A stretch of DNA of 64,000 nucleotides from contig NZ_AUIG01000017.1 in NCBI RefSeq assembly GCF_000423585.1, positions 55,648 through 119,647 on the forward strand. Reading direction: 5' to 3'. This stretch comes from Salinimicrobium xinjiangense DSM 19287. GTDB lineage: Bacteria > Bacteroidota > Bacteroidia > Flavobacteriales > Flavobacteriaceae. Under the pieces are notes generated by a model, which saw only the letters and a list, made by a program, of their open reading frames with translations, had not been told where the DNA came from and made no database searches. Below are positions 38,801-48,729 of the stretch, piece by piece. The number at the start of each line of letters is the position of its first letter. Within the stretch, counting starts at the first letter, position 1. The translations under genes were made by a program, and so were the position numbers.

Positions 38801-39078
38801 GAAGGATTTACGAAGAGTGGCTTTTTGATGCCTCTTATGTAAAGATGAAGGAATTAAGGCTGGGTTATTCAATTAATAAGTACATTTTAGGGAATATTCC
38901 CGTAGAAAATATCCAGCTTGCCCTTATAGCTCAAAATCCTTTCATGATATGGCAGGAAGCTCCGGAGGGTATAGATCCTTCAGCAATCTCTACGGGAGCA
39001 CAATCCATCAGTTGGTATGAATCCGGACAATTACCTTCTGTAAGATCAATTGGTTTAGACCTCAATATTACTTTCTAA
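35899..39078 (+). CDS. SusC/RagA-type TonB-linked outer-membrane protein
   Basis: 1059 residues from ATG 35899; an upstream GTG at 35851 would add 16 residues ahead of the signal peptide and is rejected. The signal peptide MRNKITLLLSMIAMLQFMDV ends near EAQ. It is followed by a carboxypeptidase-like beta-sandwich domain (VITGTVTQAQDGMPLPGVNV to about residue 105), the TonB box region DEVVVTALG, a plug (KIRGVNSIGGGDQPLIVVDG, NVLKGPAASALYGIRG) and a 22-strand barrel ending SIGLDLNITF. It imports a ligand captured by the SusD partner 11 bases downstream. The substrate is unknown; neighbours suggest peptidoglycan fragments or peptides, which is inference. Confidence 0.95.
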   Translation: MRNKITLLLSMIAMLQFMDVEAQERVITGTVTQAQDGMPLPGVNVILEGTSTGTVTDFDGNYSISAETGEVLTFSSIGFQRVRRTVGAEDVINVAMEADLQSLDEVVVTALGISRDKKSLGYSTQEVDGEDLTIAKDQNVIGALGGRIAGVQVTGSSGASMGGTQKIKIRGVNSIGGGDQPLIVVDGTPISNANFAGSAGADYGNLGQDINPADIESVNVLKGPAASALYGIRGQYGVIMITTKKGAAEKFTVQVNSTYSVETTYDFMPLQNMYGGGSSLSFRTLPNGDPYVDLSVDESWGPRMDGTPVRQVFSFYPQDPTYGQLTPFVPHPDNIKDYYETGSTFNNTVSVAGGGEKTNFRISLNDTRIEGVEPNTHLDRNNLTVHADADVVDRVNVSTNFTYARNDAQRPGQGSEYGANYLVQWFQRNVDMNRLKDYRYDDGTFLHWNLRRPSSETGEVTNFNPLYWNNPYFNAYENLSQDNRDRFFGDIGITFDILDNLTLSGHIRADLFTQNIQERTAFGGTSLPSFSIGKYQNKEYNYEFLAQFDEEWGDFSLNANLGGNIWNRNYTYLYMATVGGLSAPGFYNIDASIDRPATSNYLLRKQVRSLFGLISLGYADTFFLDASLRNDNSSALPEDNNSYWYPSISGSVIFSEFLEWDPMSFGKLRASYAQAGSDLGPYETTMGFGVGTVYGGTNTLFVPNNLNNPNIEPSFAHSYELGMDLRFFEGRLGLDLTYYQQKNKNQIINLDVSGTSGYSSTTINAGLIENEGFEVAITARPVQFGEFHWDTNLNFAKNESMVVELAPGIDVYTYSSTTYSSVTSYLNSYEGMPFGSLVGTAYQRDEATGQILLGEDNKPLYTDQTHNFGSVLPDFTGGFSNTFVYKNWRLSGMIEFQGGGQFFSRSKMLAVRTGQDPVTVVTNDRGANVRDPLDEGGGVKVEGISAATGEPVTAYVDARSYYRNVVGRRIYEEWLFDASYVKMKELRLGYSINKYILGNIPVENIQLALIAQNPFMIWQEAPEGIDPSAISTGAQSISWYESGQLPSVRSIGLDLNITF

Positions 39079-39088
39079 AAAGAGAATC

Positions 39089-40480
39089 ATGAAAAAGTAT
39101 TATATAATTTTATTGTTATGCAGCCTTTCAATGGTTGGCTGTAGTGAGTTTGATGAAGACATTAATGTAAACCCCAATATTCCCAGTGAAGCATCGGGAA
39201 CACAATTGATAGCAAATGCTCAATTATACCTACCGTCATTAAGTTCCTCTCCACAGGGAGAATTTCTGGCTCAATATTTAGCCGAAACTCAATATGTAGG
39301 TGTGTCTTTATATCCTGAAGGTTCTACAAGTTTCTACTGGTTCTACGAGGGGCCACTTATGAACCTTCAAACCGTTTTAAATTCTGAAGAAAATTTAAGT
39401 GGAGCCGAAGGTCCTGTGGCAAATCAAATTGCCGTAGCTAAAATTCTGAAAGCTTATTTTTATTGGAATCTTACGGACAGGTGGGGGGATGTGCCTTATT
39501 TAGAAGCCCTACAGGGAGCCGACAATTTTACTCCTGCCTATGATACGCAGCAGTCAATTTACCTTAATCTTTTTGAATTACTAAAAGAGGCAAATGACCA
39601 GATCGTAGCCGGAAGTATAGAGAATGACCTTGTTTATGGAGGGGACATGGAGAAATGGAAAAAACTGGGAAACACCATCAGGCTTTTAATGGCTCTCCGG
39701 CTTTCTGAAGTTGATGAACAATTAGCCCGGGAAGAATTCAATGCTGCACTAAGTGATGGAATAATGGAATCTAATGCTGATAATCTTGTCTTCCGACATT
39801 TAGCTGATGCTAACAATCAGAATTACTGGTATGAGCAGGTGATAGACAGAAACAGAGAATGGTGGGCCCTTACAGAAAACCTGGTGGAAGATATGAAACC
39901 GGTTAATGATCCCCGCCTGGAGGTTTATGGAGATCCCGCCAGAGAAAGTGGCGAATTTGTGGGTATGCCGTTCGGAGAAACTGAAGCATTAGGAACTGAA
40001 GAATATTCCCTGTTAGGTTCTGATATTATTGCTCAGGACGCTGCTGTTCACCTGGTGACCTATGCCCAGGCACTTTTTGCTATTGCTGAAGCTGCAGAAA
40101 GAGAATGGATTTCTGAGGATGCCGAAACCTATTACAACATGGCAGTGGAAAATTCAATCCTACAGTGGACGGGATCAACTGAAGGTGTGGATGAGCTCCT
40201 TAATCAACCCGGGGTGGCTTTTGATCCAGATAACGCAATCGAAATAATTGCAGAACAAAGATGGATCCATCTTTTCATGCATGGATATGAAGCCTGGAGT
40301 GAATGGAGAAGGACAGGATTCCCGGATGACTTCGTTCAACCTGATGGCCGTCCGGTACCTACACGACTGGCATATCCCGATAATGAAAGCTTCAACAATT
40401 CTGATAATTATGAAGCCGCGGTAGACAGACAATTTGGAGGAGATGATTCCATCTATGGAACCGTCTGGTGGGATAAATAA
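39089..40480 (+). CDS. SusD/RagB-family nutrient-binding lipoprotein
   Basis: 463-residue surface lipoprotein. The signal MKKYYIILLLCSLSMVGCSE places the acylated residue at Cys18. The helical SusD fold is supported by AVAKILKAYFYWNLTDRWGD and a C-terminal IAEQRWIHLFMHGYEAWSEW. This type (SusD-like_2) often pairs with peptide- or general-nutrient SusC proteins. It begins 11 bases after the SusC stop and is followed by the amidase-peptidase gene after a hairpin. It would act as the lid of the SusC channel. Confidence 0.94.
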   Translation: MKKYYIILLLCSLSMVGCSEFDEDINVNPNIPSEASGTQLIANAQLYLPSLSSSPQGEFLAQYLAETQYVGVSLYPEGSTSFYWFYEGPLMNLQTVLNSEENLSGAEGPVANQIAVAKILKAYFYWNLTDRWGDVPYLEALQGADNFTPAYDTQQSIYLNLFELLKEANDQIVAGSIENDLVYGGDMEKWKKLGNTIRLLMALRLSEVDEQLAREEFNAALSDGIMESNADNLVFRHLADANNQNYWYEQVIDRNREWWALTENLVEDMKPVNDPRLEVYGDPARESGEFVGMPFGETEALGTEEYSLLGSDIIAQDAAVHLVTYAQALFAIAEAAEREWISEDAETYYNMAVENSILQWTGSTEGVDELLNQPGVAFDPDNAIEIIAEQRWIHLFMHGYEAWSEWRRTGFPDDFVQPDGRPVPTRLAYPDNESFNNSDNYEAAVDRQFGGDDSIYGTVWWDK

Positions 40481-40545
40481 AAGACTTTAATTGGTTGATT
40501 TTCTTTATCGGCCTGGCGCCAGCATTTGAAAGTTTTTTTTTAAAT

Positions 40546-40577
40546 AAATCTCCCGATATTGTCGGGAGATTTTATTT
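40546..40577 (+). terminator. terminator of the SusC-SusD operon
   Basis: AAATCTCCCGA (40546-40556), loop TATTG, TCGGGAGATTT (40562-40572), then ATTTT. The stem is a perfect 11 bp. It lies 66 bases after the SusD stop and only 10 bases before the next start codon, so the downstream gene would need its own promoter or readthrough. Confidence 0.8.
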
Positions 40578-40586
40578 TGTACTCCT

Positions 40587-42671
40587 ATGAAATATAATTT
40601 TTTGATTTTCTTCTCCCTGCTTTTGATTTCCTGCGGTTCTAATAGCAGGGACAATAAAAGGATAGTAGACAGGCCAATAGAATTTAATGAGGAAAGAAGG
40701 CAGCTTAGCCTGGAATATATGAAAGAGCGTTATGGCCTGGAACAGGAGGAGCCAACAATAGATCCAAAAATGATCGTGCTGCACTGGACTGAAATTCCTA
40801 CCCTCGAAAGTTCTTTTGCTGCATTCAATGATCCGCTACTGCCGGGAGGTCGCACAGAGATTGCGGGAGCAGGAAAACTCAATGTTTCTGCTCATTTCCT
40901 GGTGGACAGAGACGGGACCATCTATAGGTTAATGCCTGAAACTCTCATGGGCCGGCATGTGATTGGACTCAACCACGTTGCAATTGGAGTAGAGAATGTA
41001 GGCGGTACAGAGGATACTCCGCTCACCCAGGCTCAGCTCGAAGCCAATATCTGGTTGGTGAAGTATCTTAACAATAAGTACAATATCGATTATATTATTG
41101 GCCATCATGAGTACACCAGTTTCGAAGATCACGACCTTTGGCTGGAAAAAGATGCCGGATACCGTACCCAAAAATCTGATCCTGGTGAAGAATTTATGGA
41201 AAAGCTGAGAGCAGCTACAAAAATCCTTGGTTTCAAAGAAGTACCTAAATCTCATTCAAATGAAATTGCAGAGCTCATACGTGAGATAGCAGAGAATTAT
41301 GATGAGTATAAAGAAAATACGCTGAAAGAAAGGCGCATAAAATATCAGGATATCCTGCCCCTAATTGGGATGTGGAGTGGTCATTCTTCTATTGAGGTTC
41401 AGCAGGTAGGTACTTCAATTGAAGGAAGAAAACTTTTTCTGCTGAGTATAGGCTCGGGTGAAACCGATGTTTTCCTTTGGTCCCAGATGCATGGAGATGA
41501 ATCGACCGCCACAATGGCTGTTTTTGATATCCTCAATTTCTTCGCACACGATTCCTATAATCCGGAAAAGCAGGCGCTCCTGAAAAAGGTGAAACTCCAT
41601 TTTCTTCCCATGCTCAATCCCGATGGGGCTGAGGTATTCCAAAGAAGGAATGCACTGGGAATTGATGTGAATCGTGATGCCTTGCGCCTGCAGTCTCCCG
41701 AAGCACAAACTTTAAAAAGGGTACGGGATAGTCTTGATGCCGATTTCGGTTTTAATCTTCATGATCAGAGCAGGTATTACAATGCTGAAGGTTCTCCTAA
41801 TCCCGCTACCATTTCCTTTTTAGCTCCGGCATACGATTATGAAAAATCTGTAAATGAAGTGCGGGGAAATGCAATGAGACTTATTGTCCAGATGAATCAA
41901 CTTCTTCAACACTATGCTCCCGGAAATGTTGGTCGTTACAATGATGATTTTGAGCCGCGAGCCTTTGGAGATAATATTCAAAAATGGGGAACCAGTACTA
42001 TTCTTATAGAATCTGGCGGCTTTCCCGGTGATCCTGAAAAACAGGAGATCCGGAAATTTAACTTCGTGGCTATTCTGGCTGCGCTCTTTTCAATTTCTGA
42101 AGAAGATTACCTTTCGGCAGATATAGCTGATTACCAGAAAATTCCGGAAAATGACAGTAAACTGTTTGATCTTAAGTTGACAGGATTAAATTATGAGCTT
42201 GAAGGAGAGACGTATATCCTTGATCTTGGGATCAATCGGGCCGAGATTCCTGCTAAAGGTGACAAAACTTATTATTATCACAGCAGGATTGCAGATCAGG
42301 GAGACCTCTCCACGAATTATGGATATGAAGTTATAGATGTATTAGGCTATACATTGATTCCCGGAAAAATTCATCCTGAAACATTTGACAATCTTCAAGC
42401 TGTAGCAAAGCTGAATTTTGCTGAAATACTTTCCAGCGGTGTCGCTTTTGTAAGGGTGCGGGATCTAAAGGAAACGCAAACCTACACCGAATATCCTGTT
42501 CAGGTTGTGGGGGAGAAATTTAAAGTTCCTGAAAAACTGGAGCCGGGAATGAATCCGACTTTCTTTCTCAAAAAGAACGAAGAAGCGGGCTATGCAATCA
42601 TAAACGGCTTTGTTATTCCATTGGATGATCCTGAGCCTAAAATTGAGAATGGGCTGATTCTAAGAAATTAA
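40587..42671 (+). CDS. lipoprotein fusing N-acetylmuramoyl-L-alanine amidase and M14 carboxypeptidase
   Basis: 694 residues with lipoprotein signal MKYNFLIFFSLLLISCGS (Cys16). Residues ~60-215 are an Amidase_2/PGRP domain: MIVLHWTEIPT with His66, NHVAIGVENVGG, GHHEYTS at 172-178 and SDPG. Residues ~250-500 are a zinc M14 peptidase: HGDE giving ligands His302 and Glu305, NPDGAEVFQRRN, His392 in NLHDQS, and catalytic Glu475 in ESGGFPGDPEKQ. The C-terminal ~180 residues are beta-rich and unassigned. It could remove a peptide from muramic acid and then trim it. It follows SusC-SusD, with a hairpin between. Confidence 0.9.
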   Translation: MKYNFLIFFSLLLISCGSNSRDNKRIVDRPIEFNEERRQLSLEYMKERYGLEQEEPTIDPKMIVLHWTEIPTLESSFAAFNDPLLPGGRTEIAGAGKLNVSAHFLVDRDGTIYRLMPETLMGRHVIGLNHVAIGVENVGGTEDTPLTQAQLEANIWLVKYLNNKYNIDYIIGHHEYTSFEDHDLWLEKDAGYRTQKSDPGEEFMEKLRAATKILGFKEVPKSHSNEIAELIREIAENYDEYKENTLKERRIKYQDILPLIGMWSGHSSIEVQQVGTSIEGRKLFLLSIGSGETDVFLWSQMHGDESTATMAVFDILNFFAHDSYNPEKQALLKKVKLHFLPMLNPDGAEVFQRRNALGIDVNRDALRLQSPEAQTLKRVRDSLDADFGFNLHDQSRYYNAEGSPNPATISFLAPAYDYEKSVNEVRGNAMRLIVQMNQLLQHYAPGNVGRYNDDFEPRAFGDNIQKWGTSTILIESGGFPGDPEKQEIRKFNFVAILAALFSISEEDYLSADIADYQKIPENDSKLFDLKLTGLNYELEGETYILDLGINRAEIPAKGDKTYYYHSRIADQGDLSTNYGYEVIDVLGYTLIPGKIHPETFDNLQAVAKLNFAEILSSGVAFVRVRDLKETQTYTEYPVQVVGEKFKVPEKLEPGMNPTFFLKKNEEAGYAIINGFVIPLDDPEPKIENGLILRN

Positions 42672-42727
42672 CCTGGTGTTCAACAGTTACCGGAGAAAAA
42701 ATAACCCTCCAAATTTTGAGTCTCTAC

Positions 42728-42760
42728 TTTGATCTTTAGAATGGCTTTTCACTACCTTTG
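42728..42760 (+). promoter_or_regulatory. promoter of queE, probably giving a leaderless mRNA
   Basis: TACCTTTG at 42753-42760 is an exact TAnnTTTG -7 element. TTTG at 42728-42731 lies 21 bases upstream as the -33 element. The first in-frame ATG at 42767 is only 6 bases after the -7 box, where transcription should begin, so the message would have almost no 5' leader. Confidence 0.65.
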
Positions 42761-42766
42761 CCGGTC

Positions 42767-43405
42767 ATGAAAGAAAATGAAGTAAATACATTGGTGGAGA
42801 AGGGAGAAATGCTGCCGCTAATGGAAGAATTCTACACCATCCAGGGAGAAGGTTTCCATAAAGGAACCGCTGCCTATTTTATCAGGGTGGGCGGTTGTGA
42901 CGTGGGATGCCACTGGTGTGATGTAAAAGAGAGCTGGAATCCAAAGCTGCATCCGCCAACTGCCGTTAATACTATCGTGGAGAATGCCATGAGAAGCAGT
43001 AAAAATAAAACTGTAGTAATAACGGGAGGAGAGCCGCTAACCTGGAATATGGAGCCGCTAACCAATGGACTGAAAGAAGAAGGGGCAAAGATCCATATTG
43101 AGACTTCTGGGGCTTATCCGCTTTCCGGAACCTGGGACTGGATTTGTCTCTCTCCTAAAAAGATCAAGCTTCCAACAGAAGAGATCTATCAAAAAGCAGA
43201 TGAATTAAAGATCATAATTTTTAATAAGCACGACTTTATTTTTGCAGAAGAACAGGCAGCAAAAGTTAATGGTAATTGTATCTTATACCTGCAGCCCGAA
43301 TGGAGCAACAGGGAAAAAATGATGCCCCTGATTGTAGATTATGTAATGGATAATCCTAAATGGAAGGTATCATTACAAACCCACAAATATCTTAACATCC
43401 CATAA
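42767..43405 (+). CDS. queE: 7-carboxy-7-deazaguanine synthase (radical SAM)
   Basis: 212 residues from ATG 42767; TTG at 42758 would overlap the -7 box, so ATG is preferred. It makes the 7-deazaguanine core for queuosine from 6-carboxy-tetrahydropterin. The radical-SAM cluster motif CX3CX2C is in GGCDVGCHWCD. FYTIQGEGFHKGTAAYFIRV and VVITGGEPLTW fit the family. The partners queC and queD are not adjacent. FolE (55236-55913) supplies dihydroneopterin triphosphate for the same pathway. A bidirectional terminator follows. Confidence 0.93.
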   Translation: MKENEVNTLVEKGEMLPLMEEFYTIQGEGFHKGTAAYFIRVGGCDVGCHWCDVKESWNPKLHPPTAVNTIVENAMRSSKNKTVVITGGEPLTWNMEPLTNGLKEEGAKIHIETSGAYPLSGTWDWICLSPKKIKLPTEEIYQKADELKIIIFNKHDFIFAEEQAAKVNGNCILYLQPEWSNREKMMPLIVDYVMDNPKWKVSLQTHKYLNIP

Positions 43406-43436
43406 AAAAAAACGCCCTGTAAAAAGGGCGTTTTTG
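43404..43436. terminator. bidirectional terminator between queE and the DUF2911 gene
   Basis: ACGCCCT (43412-43418), loop GTAAAA, AGGGCGT (43425-43431), with an A-run before and a T-run after. On the plus strand it ends queE and on the minus strand it ends the DUF2911 gene. Confidence 0.9.
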
Positions 43437-43455
43437 CATTGGGTTATTTTCCGGA

Positions 43456-44034
43456 TTAATTAACCTCGCGGAAAGGAACTTTTACATATCGGTCATCCCA
43501 GCCTATAAAGAGATTTGCTCCGTCATTACTCCTGGCAAAGCTCATTGAAAGTGCTTCGATGGGCACGGGAGATTTTCTCACGGGAACAGTGATACGAGCC
43601 ACATCTTTTTCAACATGGTAATCATATGCTCCCCAAATATTTGTGCTGTTATTCAAAATTATTGTCCATTCTTTTTCTCTAGGAATAGTGAACATGGTGT
43701 AAGTTCCTTTTTTGATTGTTTTGTCCCCTACCATGAGATCCTGGTATAGGGTGATCTCTGTAGCTTCATTGGCTCCTGTTCTCCATACCTCTCCGTAGGG
43801 TACAAGCTTTCCGAAAATTTCTCTGTCGCGGGTTTGAGGTCTGCTGTAAAGCACTCGTGCCACAGGTTCATTATTCTCACCTCTAAATAAAGCTACATCC
43901 ATGGGGCTCACGTCCAACTTTGAAAAGTTGGGTCCGTCATTATCTTTAGTTGTTTCGGGTGTATCCTGCGCATGAAGATTAGGTGCTACAATAGAGCCAC
44001 CAAAAATCGCAAGCAATAAAAAAATTTTTTTCAT
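43456..44034 (-). CDS. DUF2911 family secreted protein
   Basis: 192 residues with an N-terminal signal peptide (MKKIFLLLAIFGGSIVAPNL, cleaved near HAQ). The DUF2911 core is recognised by VARVLYSRPQTRDREIFGKL and YGEVWRTGANEATEITLYQD, with KKGTYTMFTIPREKEWTIIL. Function is unknown; it is probably a periplasmic or surface protein typical of Bacteroidota. It stands alone, opposite to gyrB across a 406-base gap. Confidence 0.9.
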   Translation of the reverse strand: MKKIFLLLAIFGGSIVAPNLHAQDTPETTKDNDGPNFSKLDVSPMDVALFRGENNEPVARVLYSRPQTRDREIFGKLVPYGEVWRTGANEATEITLYQDLMVGDKTIKKGTYTMFTIPREKEWTIILNNSTNIWGAYDYHVEKDVARITVPVRKSPVPIEALSMSFARSNDGANLFIGWDDRYVKVPFREVN

Positions 44035-46381
<2,347 letters not shown>

Positions 46382-46400
46382 GCTTCATAATTGATGATAA

Positions 46401-46428
46401 AAAAACCCTGCAGTGATGCAGGGTTTTT
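46401..46428 (+). terminator. intrinsic terminator of gyrB
   Basis: AAAACCCTGCA, loop GTGA, TGCAGGGTTTTT. The stem is perfect and ends in a T-run, 20 bases after the gyrB stop. Confidence 0.9.
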
Positions 46429-46498
46429 AGTTTGTAGGAAGTTGCTGAAGGAACTATACTTTTTTTGCTATTTTTAACCAACTAATAAACTTAAGCTC

Positions 46499-47476
46499 GT
46501 GAAAAAATTTCTTTACGTCCTGTTCATTCCTTTCTTAGCATTTCCGGCTTCTGCACAATCTGAAGATGTAGACAAATTTATAAATGATATTCTTCTGGTT
46601 GCGGGAGAATTCTCTGCCCCTGCAGCAGATGGGGTTGGTTACCAGGCCAGTGCAGGTTGGTTCAGTTCAGCATCTGCACTTGAAAAATGGGATTTTAGGT
46701 TCTCAGTACATGGAAATGCACTCCTCATACCATCGAAAAGGAAAACTTTCTATTTGAGCAATTCCCAGCTACAGCTATTGCAAATCCAAGGTGCGGAAAA
46801 TGTGAATTTACCTACCGCTTTTGGAGGAGCGAGTAGTATTATGCTCTCGGGAAATGTCAATTTTATGGGACAAAATATTCCGGTTAATTTTGATGCTATT
46901 GATGGAATAGGAAGAGATTATATACCTCATGCATTTATTCAGGTGGCAGTTGGTGTCTCTGCCGGGACCGAAATTACCGTTCGCGCTATGCCTGAAGTTA
47001 CCATTGACGGAGTCACAGCCAGCACTTATGGATTGGGTGTCAAACATAATCTTAGCCAGTACTTCAATCCTTATAATTTTGAAAGAAGTCTTCAGCTTGC
47101 TTTCGGTGTTGCCTACAGTAAATTAGACGTAGCCTATCAATTTGAACCCCAGGGTGCAGAGGGAATAGTGCTTTTGGATCAAATAAATGTAGATGCAGAT
47201 CTATTTATGGGAGAGTTGATTGCTTCAAAGAAGATGAATTTTTTTGAACCTTTTGCAGCTGTAGGTGTCATGAACTCAAATTTCAATTACATCTTTGGAG
47301 GGACTGGAGAATATTTAGGTATTGTAAATAATCAGGTGGATAAGCTGGAAGACTCTAATTTTCAATTCAAAGGAGACCTCGGATTCAATCTGCATTATGG
47401 TCCTTTCAGGTTGAGCGCAATGGCTACTGTAGGGGAGTTTTTCAATGCCAATTTAGGCCTTCATTTTAAGATCTAA
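46499..47476 (+). CDS. outer-membrane beta-barrel protein (DUF6588-like)
   Basis: 325 residues from a GTG start at 46499, with a cleavable signal peptide MKKFLYVLFIPFLAFPASAQ. The mature protein is rich in alternating aromatic/small strands, with GGAGW-like barrel segments such as LGVKHNLSQYFNPYNFERSL and a final strand ending LGLHFKI. This fits a small outer-membrane barrel, resembling the DUF6588 group of Bacteroidota. No ligand is known. It lies between gyrB's terminator and mdh. Confidence 0.75.
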   Translation: MKKFLYVLFIPFLAFPASAQSEDVDKFINDILLVAGEFSAPAADGVGYQASAGWFSSASALEKWDFRFSVHGNALLIPSKRKTFYLSNSQLQLLQIQGAENVNLPTAFGGASSIMLSGNVNFMGQNIPVNFDAIDGIGRDYIPHAFIQVAVGVSAGTEITVRAMPEVTIDGVTASTYGLGVKHNLSQYFNPYNFERSLQLAFGVAYSKLDVAYQFEPQGAEGIVLLDQINVDADLFMGELIASKKMNFFEPFAAVGVMNSNFNYIFGGTGEYLGIVNNQVDKLEDSNFQFKGDLGFNLHYGPFRLSAMATVGEFFNANLGLHFKI

Positions 47477-47559
47477 ACCTCGTTTTTTCGACCGATTTTT
47501 GATTAAAAACTCCTGTATAATTCGTATTTTCGTGGGACTATTAATCAAATTAATCCATT

Positions 47560-48501
47560 ATGAAAATTACCATAGTAGGTGCCGGAGCTGTTGGAGCAAG
47601 CTGCGCCGAATACATTGCCATTAAAAACTTTGCTTCCGAAGTTGTACTTATAGATATCAAAGAAGATTATGCAGAAGGGAAAGCGATGGACCTTATGCAA
47701 ACTGCCTCGCTTTTAGGATTTGATACCAGGATCACCGGAAGTACAAATGACTATTCTAAAACTGCTGATTCTGACATTGCTGTGATCACCAGTGGAATTC
47801 CGCGTAAGCCGGGAATGACACGGGAAGAGTTGATTGGCATCAATGCAGACATTGTTAAATCTGTTTCTTCCAGTATTCTGGAGCATTCTCCAAATGCTAT
47901 CGTTATAGTTGTGAGTAATCCAATGGATACCATGACCTATCTTGTTCATAAAACCACCAACCTTCCCAAGAATAAGATCATTGGAATGGGAGGAGCTTTG
48001 GATAGTGCAAGGTTTAAATACCGTCTTAGTGAAGCTCTTGATTGTCCTGCCTCTGATGTTGACGGAATGGTAATTGGCGGTCACAGTGACACAGGTATGG
48101 TGCCCTTAGCCAGACTTGCTACCCGTAACTCTGTACCCGTAACGGAATTCCTTTCGCAGGATCGACTGGATCAGGTAACCGAAGATACTAAAGTTGGGGG
48201 AGCTACTTTAACCAAGATGTTAGGGACCAGTGCATGGTATGCGCCGGGAGCTGCAGTTTCCTCTCTTGTGCAGGCAATCGCCTGTGATCAGAAAAAGATG
48301 TTCCCATGTTCCGCTTTACTTGAGGGAGAATATGGCTTGAATGATCTTTGTATTGGAGTGCCTGTGATCCTAGGAAAGAACGGTATCGAAAAGATCGTAG
48401 AGCTGGATCTTAATGAGGCGGAAAAAGCAAAAATGAAAGAAAGCTCTCAGGGAGTTTCCGGTACTAATGACCTTCTTGATCTAAAAAAAGTTAGCGGATA
48501 A
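47560..48501 (+). CDS. mdh: malate dehydrogenase
   Basis: 313 residues; oxidises malate to oxaloacetate with NAD in the TCA cycle. The Rossmann motif is GAGAVGAS at residues 7-14. Substrate-binding and catalytic features are ITSGIPRKPGMTREEL, NPMDTMTY and the active-site His in GGHSDTGMVPLARLA. It is the LDH-like MDH class of Bacteroidota. It has an 83-base upstream gap with the -7-like TATTTTCG at 47527-47534 (one mismatch). An unusual long-stem terminator follows. Confidence 0.94.
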   Translation: MKITIVGAGAVGASCAEYIAIKNFASEVVLIDIKEDYAEGKAMDLMQTASLLGFDTRITGSTNDYSKTADSDIAVITSGIPRKPGMTREELIGINADIVKSVSSSILEHSPNAIVIVVSNPMDTMTYLVHKTTNLPKNKIIGMGGALDSARFKYRLSEALDCPASDVDGMVIGGHSDTGMVPLARLATRNSVPVTEFLSQDRLDQVTEDTKVGGATLTKMLGTSAWYAPGAAVSSLVQAIACDQKKMFPCSALLEGEYGLNDLCIGVPVILGKNGIEKIVELDLNEAEKAKMKESSQGVSGTNDLLDLKKVSG

Positions 48502-48523
48502 GCCCGATTAAATATTTCAGGAG

Positions 48524-48630
48524 AAGCTGCTCTAAAATGTCATTTTGTGAGAAGATTTTTCCTACCGGATTGAATGCCGGCAGGTGAGCGAAATCCCATT
48601 ATGGCAGGACTTTAGAGCAGCTTTTTTTAT
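48524..48630 (+). terminator. long-stem terminator of mdh with a loop insert
   Basis: AAGCTGCTCTAAA (48524-48536) pairs perfectly with TTTAGAGCAGCTT (48611-48623), followed by a T-run. The 74-base loop is far larger than normal. It begins with AAAATGTCATTTT (48534-48546) and contains the imperfect inverted pair CCTACCGG (48561-48568) with CCGGCAGG (48577-48584). It looks like a normal terminator whose loop was invaded or extended by a repeat. Confidence 0.7.
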
Positions 48631-48663
48631 TATTGTCAAAAGTTATTAATTCAAAAAATATAA

Positions 48664-48695
48664 TTGGGATTTTCATGATTGAAAACCTATATTTG
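48664..48695 (+). promoter_or_regulatory. promoter of secDF
   Basis: TATATTTG at 48688-48695 is an exact -7 element, and TTG at 48664-48666 lies 21 bases upstream. The element overlaps the first codons of a longer reading frame (from 48679), which argues that translation begins at ATG 48730 instead. Confidence 0.7.
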
Positions 48696-48729
48696 TCCGT
48701 TTTTAAAAATTGAACATAAATTAAATATA

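Noticed and set aside
42672..42766. preQ1 riboswitch before queE
   Set aside because: The promoter lies 6 bases before the start codon, so there is no room for an aptamer in the transcript.
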